Assembly: GCA_031418215.1 (NCBI GenBank)
Contig: JANOXC010000165.1
Span: 1-22,801, forward strand
Reading direction: 5' to 3'
Length of the DNA stretch: 22,801 nucleotides
Source of the DNA: JANOXC01 sp031418215
GTDB lineage: Bacteria > Bacteroidota > Bacteroidia > AKYH767-A > OLB10
Made by a program: the position numbers and the translations under genes. Below are positions 1 through 8,918 of the stretch, piece by piece (the first letter of the stretch is position 1; each line of letters begins with the position of its first letter). Below the pieces are notes generated by a model. It was not told the origin of the DNA, did no database searches, and saw only the letters and a program-made list of their open reading frames with translations.

Positions 1-604
1 ACACCATTTCTGAAGCCAAGCGGGCGGCGAAGATCTCTCGATTCTCTTTCTCCGATGCGCCTGTAGACGCTTCGTCATAGGTGAATGGCTTGCCATAAAC
101 AATCGTCACCAAGTGTTTTCCTTTCTTGGCCCCACCCTTCGGAAGGATCACATTGGTGCCAACGATGCCGACAGGCATCACCTTTGCCCCGGTTCGCTTG
201 GCGATCATTGCAATGCCTCGGTTAATGGGGAGCAGGGTGTCGCCATCCCCCCGGGTGCCTTCCGGAAAGATCAGTACAGCTTCGCCTCTTTCCAGGCAGG
301 ACATGGCGTATCGAATCGATTCGGTATCACCCTCTCCACGTTTAACCGGAAACGCGCCGAGCGATCGAATGAGGGGCCCCAGCACCTTAACCTTGAACAA
401 CTCTTCTTTCGCCATGAACCGCAATGGGCGCTTGGTTCCGCACGCAACCGCCGGAGGATCGAGGTGTGAAAGGTGTACCGGGGCGACAATCAGCGCGCCG
501 GACAAGGGGACGTTCTCTGCGCCAACCGATCTCAAGCCGCCTCGCGGGCCGATAAAGAACACCTTGGTGAGCCATCGACAAAAAACATACCACTGCGACG
601 CCAT
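1..604 (-). CDS. plsC: PlsC-type acyltransferase (1-acylglycerol-3-phosphate O-acyltransferase family), 3' end beyond window
   Basis: The minus strand is open from an ATG at 604-602 to the window edge, giving 201 codons with no stop. All four PlsC-family blocks are visible: HLSHLD at residues 44-49 (the catalytic HX4D), LRFMAKEELF at 61-70, FPEGTR at 113-118 and VMPVGIVGT at 142-150. The family transfers an acyl chain from acyl-CoA or acyl-ACP to lysophosphatidic acid at the inner face of the membrane, making phosphatidic acid. The exact substrate cannot be told from sequence alone. Base composition is clearly richer in G and C than everything right of ~715. The start lies only 24 bases from the divergent MFS start at 629. 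This gene belongs to the foreign segment and probably not to the Bacteroidota genome that fills the rest of the window. Confidence 0.9.
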   Translation of the reverse strand, partial: MASQWYVFCRWLTKVFFIGPRGGLRSVGAENVPLSGALIVAPVHLSHLDPPAVACGTKRPLRFMAKEELFKVKVLGPLIRSLGAFPVKRGEGDTESIRYAMSCLERGEAVLIFPEGTRGDGDTLLPINRGIAMIAKRTGAKVMPVGIVGTNVILPKGGAKKGKHLVTIVYGKPFTYDEASTGASEKENREIFAARLASEMV

Positions 605-3369
605 CAAGAAGAGAGTATAACCGTCGGCATGGGTTGGCTTCGAGAACTCACGAAACAGCAGCGGCTAATCGTGTTGACGGCTTGGATGGGGTGGGTATTC
701 GACATCTTTGACTCAGAAAATGCAGGTAAAATGGTGTTTCCATAGTACCAACTAATGGAGGAGAGCGTGTCGGTTTGTGCGGTAATTTGCGGAAAAAGAT
801 GACCACAAGAGTATAAAAAGTAAGATGGGGGATCTGTTACTAAAGAAGGAATGTGTGCAGAGTCATTGACTTGTATAGGGCCCAGCTTTGCAATACATCC
901 ATTATCAGGGTCTGTAACAGCTAATAAATACAAGCCGCCTTGCATTGGTGTTGTGCCAATATTCCAGTCAATACTATCAATAAATAAAGTGTCGTTGTAA
1001 AACCACTTGTGCTCACCATAACTGCTATATATATTAATTGGAACATTGGTTGGATAACAATTGGTAGTAAAGAAGTTTTCTTGAAATTGCACATAAGGAT
1101 AAACAGGAACACTGATATTGCCGTTTGCATTCAGCGTGCTGTGTTCGCCTGTTTGCGTGGAACGAATTCTGAAACGCAGAAAATCTCCTCTGAAATTGGG
1201 CATTACGCAACTGATGGGGGAAGCGGTTCCATTCCCAATATCGGCAAGTTTAACTATTTTGCTGTTGTTAGGATCATTGTCATACAGCTCCACAACAAAG
1301 GTGTTGGTAGAATCATATAAAGTGGAATCCAACAATGTGAACGGGATTAAAACGGAATCACCCACACAAGCTGTTTGGTCGCCCTGCTCTACATCACCCA
1401 TTACAATATTTCGCACATCACCATTAACATAAATATATTGCGTATTACTAAACGGAACACATGGAACACCACTGTGTAACAATGTACGTGTTAATGGTAT
1501 CAGGCCGGGGGCCACACTATCAGGGTAGAAATAAGTTGTTCCGTTGGCTGATTGGTCTTCATAAACGCCATTGCCAGTAACATGTCCCAGCAAATAACCT
1601 GGTGTTTGAATTTGAAATGGTACATCGTTTACGTACACAGTATCAGGGAAAAACATACGAAGATCAAGGGGGTTCATTGGGTCGAGTTCATATGGTGTAA
1701 TGAACTCACTTTTTGCTACGCAACCATTAATAGTGTTCGTGATGGTAACCCCTATTGCTTCATAGGAATTAAAAGGCAAAACGATAGATGAATCATGCAT
1801 CGGGAAATAATTATAGACAGGGGCAAAAAGCGGGTCGGTTACACTAAACCAATCATAAGTGACGTTTTGATTTGGATTGGTTTTGAATAGAAAAGGTTGG
1901 CAGGAATAGCTTTCTTCTATACTGTTTTCCAAAAATATAGAAGCCTGCGGAGCTGTTTTTACCGCATACAATTGCGATAGGGGAGCGCTCACAGAGATGG
2001 TGTCACCCAATCGTGCCCTAAGCTGATAGCCGGTGCCCGGAGGAACAAAATCCGGCACAGAACAAGGAATCAACAAACCTTTTCCCGTACCAATTATTAT
2101 CGCGCTGCTGAATGAACCTGAAACATCACTTAATTCAATATAAACGGTGTCTTCAGTAAGAGTTACCGGCAAATGATCATAGTTTAGCCGTACGTCGAAA
2201 ATACTGCGTGTGCAAAATGCGGTGATGGGCAAATCATTCTGAATGGCAACGGTAACATATATATTAACAGAATCAACATGTGCGCTGCTTATTTTCCCCA
2301 TTACAACATTAAAATCAAAGCCGGCATTAGAGCCCGGATCAGACAGGTACCCTTTAAAAGCAAGTGCAGGGGGAACATAATAGGAGGTAGGGATAAAATT
2401 GCCATTGTTACTGTCGTATAGTGGCTCAGCATAGTCGCAGATATAATATATATTACCTTGCTGATCAACTTCGATTTTTTCTGTTAAAGATGCATCAACA
2501 TTGGCATGCCACATTTCAATGTTCTGATTGTATTTTAAAATCTGATTGCCTTCCCATAAATAGATGTTCTCTGAATCATCTAGTGCTATACTTATATGTT
2601 TGTTATCTGTTATTGGAATTGCATTAATCAACGTACCTGAAGAATCATAACACACCACATCATTATTAAGTACGCCAAAAACTTTACCTGATTGCTTTGC
2701 TATTTCAAAATCAGGAAGAGAAATACTTAGATCCATAAAATAACTAAATGTATAATCCTGAATAAAAACACCGGCATGGGAATATTTTTTTACTATTGCT
2801 GAGTTCAGCAACAAGTTGTTTTCGCACATATAAAACTCACCGTTATCAGACAATCGATACTGCGTTCCAGTTAACAACAGATCATTTAAATGAGTTCCGG
2901 TTGAATCATAAATATTAATCCGTGTAGAATTGCCTACAGCGTAAAAAAGGTATAGATTTTTGGAATGATCAGCGTCAACAAAATCCGGCATCGAATCGTT
3001 TAAGGGAATGATCGTGGTGTCGGATTTAAAGTATTTAAGTAAATAATGAGGACCCGGTTTGGTAACCTGTATCAGATTGCTGAAACGATCGAAGTAACTT
3101 TCGCGGTAACCATTCCAGTAATTATTCTGGCATCCAGAAATATTCCCATTTGAATCAACAAAGCACTCAATCGTCTCCACATTGCACATCAAGCAGGGGA
3201 CAACCTTATACCTTACTACTTGCTTTCCATTTCCTGCAACACGGTGACTGTCGAAGTGGGCCCACCCACCCTGGTTATTCAAGGAAACGATGATTTCATT
3301 CCAATCAAAATATTGTGCAGGGGCATTGGTAGCAATGAATAAAAGGAAAAGAAAAAGAATTTTTTTCAT
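604..3369 (-). CDS. Large secreted multidomain protein with its 3' end replaced at the junction
   Basis: Start chosen at ATG 3369-3367, which begins a clear signal peptide (MKKILFLFLLFIATNAPAQ). An upstream in-frame ATG at 3390 would put seven extra residues before it. Residues ~25-330 read as short beta-strand repeats, possibly propeller-like (for example NSTRINIYDSTGTHL and DDSENIYLWEGNQILKY). Two related modules follow, near residues 355-545 and 655-830. Each has a stretch resembling IPCSVPDFVPPGTGYQLRAR or ISCVMPNFRGDFLRFRIR, followed by an Ig-like strand segment with a Cys and a WF/WY pair. The native sequence ends around residue 886 (LPAFSE, base 712). The next 35 residues before the TGA at 606-604 are read out of frame from foreign DNA. 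A T9SS sorting domain would be expected at the true C-terminus but is missing. Function unknown; probably exported and surface or extracellular. Confidence 0.75.
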   Translation of the reverse strand: MKKILFLFLLFIATNAPAQYFDWNEIIVSLNNQGGWAHFDSHRVAGNGKQVVRYKVVPCLMCNVETIECFVDSNGNISGCQNNYWNGYRESYFDRFSNLIQVTKPGPHYLLKYFKSDTTIIPLNDSMPDFVDADHSKNLYLFYAVGNSTRINIYDSTGTHLNDLLLTGTQYRLSDNGEFYMCENNLLLNSAIVKKYSHAGVFIQDYTFSYFMDLSISLPDFEIAKQSGKVFGVLNNDVVCYDSSGTLINAIPITDNKHISIALDDSENIYLWEGNQILKYNQNIEMWHANVDASLTEKIEVDQQGNIYYICDYAEPLYDSNNGNFIPTSYYVPPALAFKGYLSDPGSNAGFDFNVVMGKISSAHVDSVNIYVTVAIQNDLPITAFCTRSIFDVRLNYDHLPVTLTEDTVYIELSDVSGSFSSAIIIGTGKGLLIPCSVPDFVPPGTGYQLRARLGDTISVSAPLSQLYAVKTAPQASIFLENSIEESYSCQPFLFKTNPNQNVTYDWFSVTDPLFAPVYNYFPMHDSSIVLPFNSYEAIGVTITNTINGCVAKSEFITPYELDPMNPLDLRMFFPDTVYVNDVPFQIQTPGYLLGHVTGNGVYEDQSANGTTYFYPDSVAPGLIPLTRTLLHSGVPCVPFSNTQYIYVNGDVRNIVMGDVEQGDQTACVGDSVLIPFTLLDSTLYDSTNTFVVELYDNDPNNSKIVKLADIGNGTASPISCVMPNFRGDFLRFRIRSTQTGEHSTLNANGNISVPVYPYVQFQENFFTTNCYPTNVPINIYSSYGEHKWFYNDTLFIDSIDWNIGTTPMQGGLYLLAVTDPDNGCIAKLGPIQVNDSAHIPSLVTDPPSYFLYSCGHLFPQITAQTDTLSSISWYYGNTILPAFSESKMSNTHPIQAVNTISRCCFVSSRSQPMPTVILSS
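629..714 (+). pseudogene. N-terminal stub of an MFS-type transporter, cut off at the chimeric junction
   Basis: From ATG 629 the plus strand reads MGWLRELTKQQRLIVLTAWM and then GWVFDIFDS. This looks like the cytoplasmic N-terminus and first membrane helix of a major facilitator transporter; WxFDxFD near the start is common in that family. After about residue 29 the reading enters Bacteroidota DNA and soon meets a stop at 743-745. It has the same high-GC character as plsC and is divergent from it, so both belong to one foreign fragment. The family call rests on under 30 residues and is therefore tentative. That the frame is real is supported by its abrupt end at the composition change. Confidence 0.6.
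705..720. other. Sequence junction between foreign high-GC DNA and Bacteroidota DNA
   Basis: Left of about 712-716 the DNA encodes plsC and an MFS start in GC-rich sequence. Right of it the minus strand encodes an AT-rich secreted protein. Both the MFS reading frame (plus) and the secreted-protein reading frame (minus) lose family-like sequence here. No insertion sequence, integrase, tRNA or terminal repeat is seen at the join. A chimeric contig is the simplest explanation; illegitimate recombination is the alternative. Confidence 0.75.
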
Positions 3370-3387
3370 AATGCTATTTAGCGTCCC

Positions 3388-3395
3388 CAAAATTA
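3388..3395 (-). promoter_or_regulatory. Candidate -7 element for the secreted-protein gene
   Basis: On the minus strand the bases read TAATTTTG, an exact match to the Bacteroidota -7 consensus TAnnTTTG, 18 bases before the chosen start codon at 3369. No convincing TTG/TTTG -33 element was found at the usual 17-23 bases upstream, so this is a partial match. Confidence 0.35.
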
Positions 3396-3842
3396 AATAG
3401 GAGAAAGCAGGTTATTTTCGGCGGGTTTTAATTTTTTACACAAACTTATTGTGTTTATTGCTCCGTTATTTCAGTTAATTTTAAAGATGTAGCAAAGTAC
3501 TGAAACAAATTGAATAAATGGAAGAACTTTTATCAACCATTTTACCTTTTTAAATCATAAGGGCTGATTTTTGAAATAGCAGGGAACATAGTCCGGCAAA
3601 GACTTTTAAAAATTCATAGCTTATTGTATCCGGAGATATTCAGAATCAGGGCTTTTTTCAAAAAACGGGCGTTTTATTGCTAAGATTTAATTGTTTTTTA
3701 TGCAATTAGTTGGATGTGGCAGCCATTTTAACAGTCCCGGTAACTGATTTGAACCCCTTTGATGCCGGCTCGCAAGAAAAGATTAGGAATTTTGGGCTGG
3801 AAAAGATAGTTTTACCTTACCAAAACCTATCATTAAATACAA
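3396..3842. other. AT-rich intergenic gap between divergent genes, nothing recognised
   Basis: About 450 bases separate the divergent secreted-protein and PKD-protein genes. I see no tRNA, no plausible small gene, and no clear promoter for the gene at 3843. The short run TTTTTTCAAAAAA near 3655-3667 is palindromic but looks incidental. Confidence 0.5.
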
Positions 3843-6800
3843 GTGAAATCATATTGGCTTTTTTTTAGCCATTTTATTCTTTCCTTAACCTTCTTTGGGT
3901 ATTTGCCGGTAGCTGCACAGCAAAGCAGTTGTCCAAATGCCGATTTTGAACTAAATAGTTTTGCCGGCTGGTCTGGTACTACCGGTACCTGCTGTCCAAT
4001 AAATTCTACTTTTCCCGGAATAGTGCCGGGCAGGCATACCATCATGACCGGACCCGGGACGGACCCAAACACCAATAATCAATTAAGTGTTGTTGCCCCG
4101 GGCGGAAATTTTTCAGTGAGGCTGGGAAATGATTTTGCAAATTATCAAGCGGAGCAGTTGCGGTATTCTTTTTTGGTTACTCCTCAAACAGCTTTGTTTA
4201 TCTATCGTTATGCTGTCGTCTTGCAGGATCCAGGCCATGACCCTGGAGATCAACCGCGTTTTGAAATTCGTGTTTTTGATCAAAATGGAGACATTGACTC
4301 CGTTTGTGGTATGTACAGTGTAGTGGCGGCTGCCGGCATACCTGGATTTCAAACCATTGTAGATCCGCTCGATTCTACCAATACCGTACATTGGAAAAAC
4401 TGGACATCTGTTGGTATAGACTTAACAAGTAAAATGGGAAGTGTAATCACTATCGAATTCTCAACCGGTGATTGCAACCTGGGAGCCCATTATGGTTATG
4501 CATATATTGATTGTATGTGTTTTGAGTTTAATGTCAGGAGCGATTTTTGTCCCGGGAATTTAATAGCAACTTTAACAGCACCTTCCGGATTTACAGGCTA
4601 TCAATGGAGTACCGGAGAAACAACTCAGTCAATCAACATTGTGAATCCTTTAGTGGGTGACACACTTAGTGTTATTCTCACTTCAGTAACAGGCTGCCAG
4701 GTTGTATTGAATAGTATACTACATGAAACATCCATTACTGCAGCTTTTAACGTAATGGATTCCTGTTTTAATTCGGCCTCGTTTATGGATTCTTCCTATG
4801 TTGATACAGGCTCTCCTGTAAATAATTGGCTTTGGAATTTTGCTGATGGCACTTTTTCAAATTTACAAAGTCCAACCCATGTTTTTCCATGGCCGGCGAA
4901 TTATAATGTAACATTAATTGTAAGTAATGATGGTGGTTGCAGAGATTCTGTTACACATCCTGTTTTTGCAAGAGACATTCCTCATCCGGGTTTTACTAGT
5001 CCACCTGTTTGCCCGAATCAACCCTTGATTTTTACCGACACAACGCATACCACGAATGGAAATATTATTAGCTGGGCATGGAATTTCGGGGATGGATCAG
5101 GAATTAATAGTAGTCAGAATCCAGCGCATATATATAATTTAAGTGGCACTTATTATGTAACATTAACACTTGATGATGTTTTCGGATGCCGCGGTTCTAC
5201 CGCCCATCAGGTGATTACTTATGCATCTCCAACAGCGGTTTTTTCCGTTCCGGAGGGTTGCCCTAACGCACCGATTAGTTTTACAAGTTTGTCGAATACT
5301 GGAACAGGCGGGAGCGAAACTTGGATTTTTGGTGATGGCTCATTGCCTGTTAGCGGAAACAGCGTCACGCATCTCTTTGCAACAGGCGGCGGATACAATG
5401 TAACGCTTTACGTGTCGAACAGTAATGGCTGCACGGATTCTGTTGCACACATGGTATATCTTCCTGTTTCACCCGTTGCCAATTTTTCAGCTGTAGGTAA
5501 TTGTGTTGGAAAGCCCACCTTGTTTACAAGCACAACACCTAATATTCCCAGCAATATTATCGGCTGGAACTGGAATTTCGGAGATGGTTCAGCGGTTGAC
5601 ACCAATCAATTTCCAGCGCATATATTTTATGCTGATTCACTCATGACAATTACCCTTGCCGTTCTGAATGCAAATGGTTGTCGCGATACTGCAAGTAAAA
5701 TAATTTTTATTCAACCATTACCAAAAGCAGGATTTACTATTCATGATAAACTTTGTGAAGGGGCGCCTATACATATTTCTGATAGTTCCTTTTCACCTAC
5801 CGGCATATCACAATACAATTGGAATTTCGGTGATGGTTTGACTGCAACAGGTTTAGCAAACCCCGTACATGCATTTGTTTTACCCGGCAATTATACCGTT
5901 TCATTAGTCGCTATTGCCGGTAATGGTTGTGTTGATTCCGTTGCTGTTCCGGTTGTGATAAATCGTTTACCGAAAGTATACTTTGCTTTTCAAAATGTAT
6001 GCGAATCAACACCCATGCAATTTCAAGATCAGTCGGTATTAAATAATGGCGTTCTGGTTCAATGGAACTGGAATTTTGGCGACGGTACCAGCGACACTTT
6101 AAAAAACCCTTCGCATGTATTTAATTCAGGAGGGGTTCAGCATGTTCAACTGGAAGTAACGGGAAACACGGGGTGTAAAAATGATTCAACGCTGGATGCT
6201 TATATTAATCCTAATCCACAAGCCCGTTTTGCCTTTGGGAATATTTGCAAATCGAATCAGTTTACGTTTATTGAACAATCAACAATTACAGTGGGGTATC
6301 TTAAGTTCTGGTACTGGACATTTGGTGATGGTTCCAGCCCTGTCAGCATTCAATCTCCTGTTCATACCTATATTGAGGACACCACCTTTACAGTTGCACT
6401 TACTGTATCGTCAGATTCAGGATGTGTTGATACAACAAGCAAAACAGTTTTAGTACATGCTTTACCTTCACCGCTTTTTACAACTGATTCAGTCTGTCTC
6501 GGAGAGCTTACTACTTTTATTAATCTTTCAACAGTAAAGCTAGATACCATTCAATACTTAAATTGGAATTTTGGCGATGGAGGAATTAGTTTATTGGGAA
6601 ACCCGCAACATATATATAACACTGCCGGATTACAAACCATTAAATTAACTACTACGACCAATTATGGATGTGTTGATTCTGTTTCAATAAGTACAAAAGT
6701 GTACCATCTTCCTATCCCCGATTTTATCTCCAACATTAGGCAGGGTTGCGAGGCACTTCCGGTTTCTTTTACGGATCAATCATTGTCTCAGGATGGAATA

Positions 6801-7484
6801 ATTAAATGGTGGTACTGGGATTTCGGTGATGGTGGTTCTGATACATTGCAAAATCCAGATTATATATATAAAAATGACGGGTTGTTTAATGTACAGTTAA
6901 CGGTGTCCACCAGTTTAAATTGCTCGGCTAATGAATTAAAACCATCCTATATCAATGTTCATCCATTGCCAAAAGCAGGGTTTAATTATACACCTGAAAA
7001 ACCTGATCTCCTTGCGCCCACGGTAACTTTTCATGATCAATCGATTGGCGCTTCACAATGGTTTTATCATTTGGGTGATGGCACAACTTCAACGGAAGCA
7101 GATCCTGTTCATCTGTATCATACCATCGGATTGTATAAAATCATACAGGCCGTAGAAACACAATATGGTTGTCGCGATACGGCCTATGGCGAGGTTTATG
7201 TTGATGATGTATTCACATTATATATACCGAATTCATTCACTCCTGATAATGATGGTATCAATGATGTATTCAAGGTGTATGGCACCGGGATTGTCGATTA
7301 TTTCATCAGAATTTTCAACCGTTGGGGTGATCCAATTTATGAATCTGGAATTATGTCAGATGGATGGGATGGGCAGGCAAAAAACGGAAGTGCGCTTCAG
7401 GATGTTTATTTTTATGTTGTAGAAGTAAAAGACGTCTTTAATAAAAAGCATACGTTTAATGGACGAGTTACTGCTTTGCATTGA
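3843..7484 (+). CDS. Secreted PKD-repeat protein with type-B T9SS (CHU_C) sorting domain
   Basis: The start is a GTG at 3843, chosen because a signal peptide follows at once (FFSHFILSLTFFGYLPVAAQ). Residues ~28-230 form an unclassified N-terminal region opening with a FELNSFAGW segment, perhaps a jelly-roll. An Ig-like piece with YQWSTGETTQSI follows. About ten PKD domains run from ~300 to ~1120. Each is roughly 80 residues, with a conserved W(N/T)FGDG core, an NPxHxY-like segment and a GC(V/R)D segment; the first copy is WNFADG and the tenth YHLGDG. The last ~90 residues (LYIPNSFTPDNDGINDVF, then IFNRWGDPIYE) are the gliding-motility-associated C-terminal domain used by type IX secretion. 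The product should cross the outer membrane and act at the cell surface or outside, plausibly in adhesion or polymer binding. No catalytic domain is visible. Confidence 0.9.
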   Translation: MKSYWLFFSHFILSLTFFGYLPVAAQQSSCPNADFELNSFAGWSGTTGTCCPINSTFPGIVPGRHTIMTGPGTDPNTNNQLSVVAPGGNFSVRLGNDFANYQAEQLRYSFLVTPQTALFIYRYAVVLQDPGHDPGDQPRFEIRVFDQNGDIDSVCGMYSVVAAAGIPGFQTIVDPLDSTNTVHWKNWTSVGIDLTSKMGSVITIEFSTGDCNLGAHYGYAYIDCMCFEFNVRSDFCPGNLIATLTAPSGFTGYQWSTGETTQSINIVNPLVGDTLSVILTSVTGCQVVLNSILHETSITAAFNVMDSCFNSASFMDSSYVDTGSPVNNWLWNFADGTFSNLQSPTHVFPWPANYNVTLIVSNDGGCRDSVTHPVFARDIPHPGFTSPPVCPNQPLIFTDTTHTTNGNIISWAWNFGDGSGINSSQNPAHIYNLSGTYYVTLTLDDVFGCRGSTAHQVITYASPTAVFSVPEGCPNAPISFTSLSNTGTGGSETWIFGDGSLPVSGNSVTHLFATGGGYNVTLYVSNSNGCTDSVAHMVYLPVSPVANFSAVGNCVGKPTLFTSTTPNIPSNIIGWNWNFGDGSAVDTNQFPAHIFYADSLMTITLAVLNANGCRDTASKIIFIQPLPKAGFTIHDKLCEGAPIHISDSSFSPTGISQYNWNFGDGLTATGLANPVHAFVLPGNYTVSLVAIAGNGCVDSVAVPVVINRLPKVYFAFQNVCESTPMQFQDQSVLNNGVLVQWNWNFGDGTSDTLKNPSHVFNSGGVQHVQLEVTGNTGCKNDSTLDAYINPNPQARFAFGNICKSNQFTFIEQSTITVGYLKFWYWTFGDGSSPVSIQSPVHTYIEDTTFTVALTVSSDSGCVDTTSKTVLVHALPSPLFTTDSVCLGELTTFINLSTVKLDTIQYLNWNFGDGGISLLGNPQHIYNTAGLQTIKLTTTTNYGCVDSVSISTKVYHLPIPDFISNIRQGCEALPVSFTDQSLSQDGIIKWWYWDFGDGGSDTLQNPDYIYKNDGLFNVQLTVSTSLNCSANELKPSYINVHPLPKAGFNYTPEKPDLLAPTVTFHDQSIGASQWFYHLGDGTTSTEADPVHLYHTIGLYKIIQAVETQYGCRDTAYGEVYVDDVFTLYIPNSFTPDNDGINDVFKVYGTGIVDYFIRIFNRWGDPIYESGIMSDGWDGQAKNGSALQDVYFYVVEVKDVFNKKHTFNGRVTALH
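4736..7200 (+). repeat. Tandem array of about ten PKD domains within the secreted protein
   Basis: At protein level the unit is ~80 residues (about 240 bases), with FGDG as the most constant element and a Cys pair near the start and end of most units. Nucleotide identity between units is low, so the array is old, in contrast to the SprB array at the right edge. Confidence 0.85.
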
Positions 7485-7609
7485 GGATTAGTAAAGTCAA
7501 ATGCAAACTATCATTTAATTAATTTCCATTTTTGAAGTTTGAAAACCAAATAAAATCTGAACAAGAAGGGCTTGCAATGAAAAATCTAAAGCAGGATTAG
7601 CAATTTTGT

Positions 7610-8857
7610 ATGGAAATAAAACTCGGACTGAAAGAAAACAGGCGACAATTTATACTGCTTGTAATAGTAAATGCATTTGTTGGAGGCATGGTAGGCCTTG
7701 AGCGTTCCATACTGCCAGGCATTGCAGAAGCTGAATTTCATATTGCGGCTAAAACGGCTGTGCTTTCATTCATCATCGTTTTTGGCATTGTAAAAGCAAT
7801 CACTAATTATTATACAGGGTCGCTTGCAAACAAATTCGGAAGAAAAAATTTATTGGTTGCAGGATGGGTTGTTGGAATCCCAATTCCATTCCTGCTCATG
7901 TTTGCTCCAACATGGAACTGGATTATTGCTGCCAATGTTCTTTTAGGATTAAATCAAGGGCTCACCTGGAGCAGCACCGTGGTAATGAAAATTGATTTGG
8001 TTGGCGAAAAGCAAAGAGGTTTTGCAATGGGATTAAACGAGTTTGCAGGATACCTTGCCGTTGCTGTAGTCGCATTTCTTACCGGATGGATTGCAGGTGA
8101 ATATGGATTGAGGCCTTATCCTTTTTATATCGGCTTTGTATTGGTAATTGCTGGTTTAGTCACCTCTATTTTTTTTATACACGATACCCGTCATCATGTA
8201 GCAATGGAAGCCACAGATAGTAATGTTCCTTTGCTTAAAAATATATTCTGGGATACCACCATTCTGCATCGCAATCTTGGTTCAGTTACTTTGGCGGGCC
8301 TGGTAAATAATCTTAACGATGGAATGGCTTGGGGGCTCTTTCCAATTTTACTGGCACAAAAAAATTTCAACATTTCGGAAATAGGAATTGTTACTGCTGT
8401 CTATCCTGCAGTATGGGGAATCGGACAACTCTTTACCGGAAAAATGGCCGACTATTTTTGTAAAAAAAACATGTTGTTCTGGGGAATGTTTTTGCAAGGC
8501 ATCGCCTTATTGTTTTTTGCCTTCGCCGTTTCGATGACACATTTCATTTTACTTTCTGTTATTCTTGGATGGGGCACAGCTATGGTGTATCCGACATTTC
8601 TTTCCCACATTGCCGAGAACACACACCCAAACGACAGAGCAAAAAGTTTGGGCGTATTCCGCCTTTGGCGGGATTTAGGTTATGCCATTGGTGCAATCCT
8701 GACCGGCCTTATTGCCGATGCATTTGGTATCACGGCATCAATTGTTGTGATTGGATTACTCACCATCATTACTTCTTTAATTCTTGATTACAGAATGAAA
8801 TGCAAAACGGCTTTTCCTAAACTAACCGATTTTATTTTCAAAAAAAATCGTAGCTGA
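7610..8857 (+). CDS. Major facilitator superfamily transporter
   Basis: The 415-residue product is hydrophobic throughout, with about twelve membrane segments. The MFS motif A lies in the loop after helix 2 (GSLANKFGRK, residues 70-79), and a second-half counterpart appears as GKMADYFCKKN. Length fits a standard 12-helix carrier. FRLWRDLGYAIGAILTG in the second half is typical of drug or metabolite exporters in this superfamily, but the substrate cannot be deduced. The start ATG at 7610 gives a short charged N-terminus (EIKLGLKENRRQ) before helix 1. It stands alone, 125 bases after the PKD gene and convergent with the MOSC gene (61-base gap), where no clear terminator is seen. Confidence 0.9.
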   Translation: MEIKLGLKENRRQFILLVIVNAFVGGMVGLERSILPGIAEAEFHIAAKTAVLSFIIVFGIVKAITNYYTGSLANKFGRKNLLVAGWVVGIPIPFLLMFAPTWNWIIAANVLLGLNQGLTWSSTVVMKIDLVGEKQRGFAMGLNEFAGYLAVAVVAFLTGWIAGEYGLRPYPFYIGFVLVIAGLVTSIFFIHDTRHHVAMEATDSNVPLLKNIFWDTTILHRNLGSVTLAGLVNNLNDGMAWGLFPILLAQKNFNISEIGIVTAVYPAVWGIGQLFTGKMADYFCKKNMLFWGMFLQGIALLFFAFAVSMTHFILLSVILGWGTAMVYPTFLSHIAENTHPNDRAKSLGVFRLWRDLGYAIGAILTGLIADAFGITASIVVIGLLTIITSLILDYRMKCKTAFPKLTDFIFKKNRS

Positions 8858-8918
8858 ATATCCACAATGCAATAATTATCAATTGTATTTTTGAAAGTTT
8901 AATATTCAAGTGATAATT

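Noticed and set aside
126..620. 164-codon plus-strand frame in the foreign segment
   Set aside because: It is antisense to plsC, whose four conserved acyltransferase blocks show the minus strand to be the coding one.
1..714. Recent gene transfer by a mobile element
   Set aside because: No integrase, transposase, terminal repeats or tRNA at the junction, and both genes there are cut or fused out of frame; a chimeric assembly explains it better.
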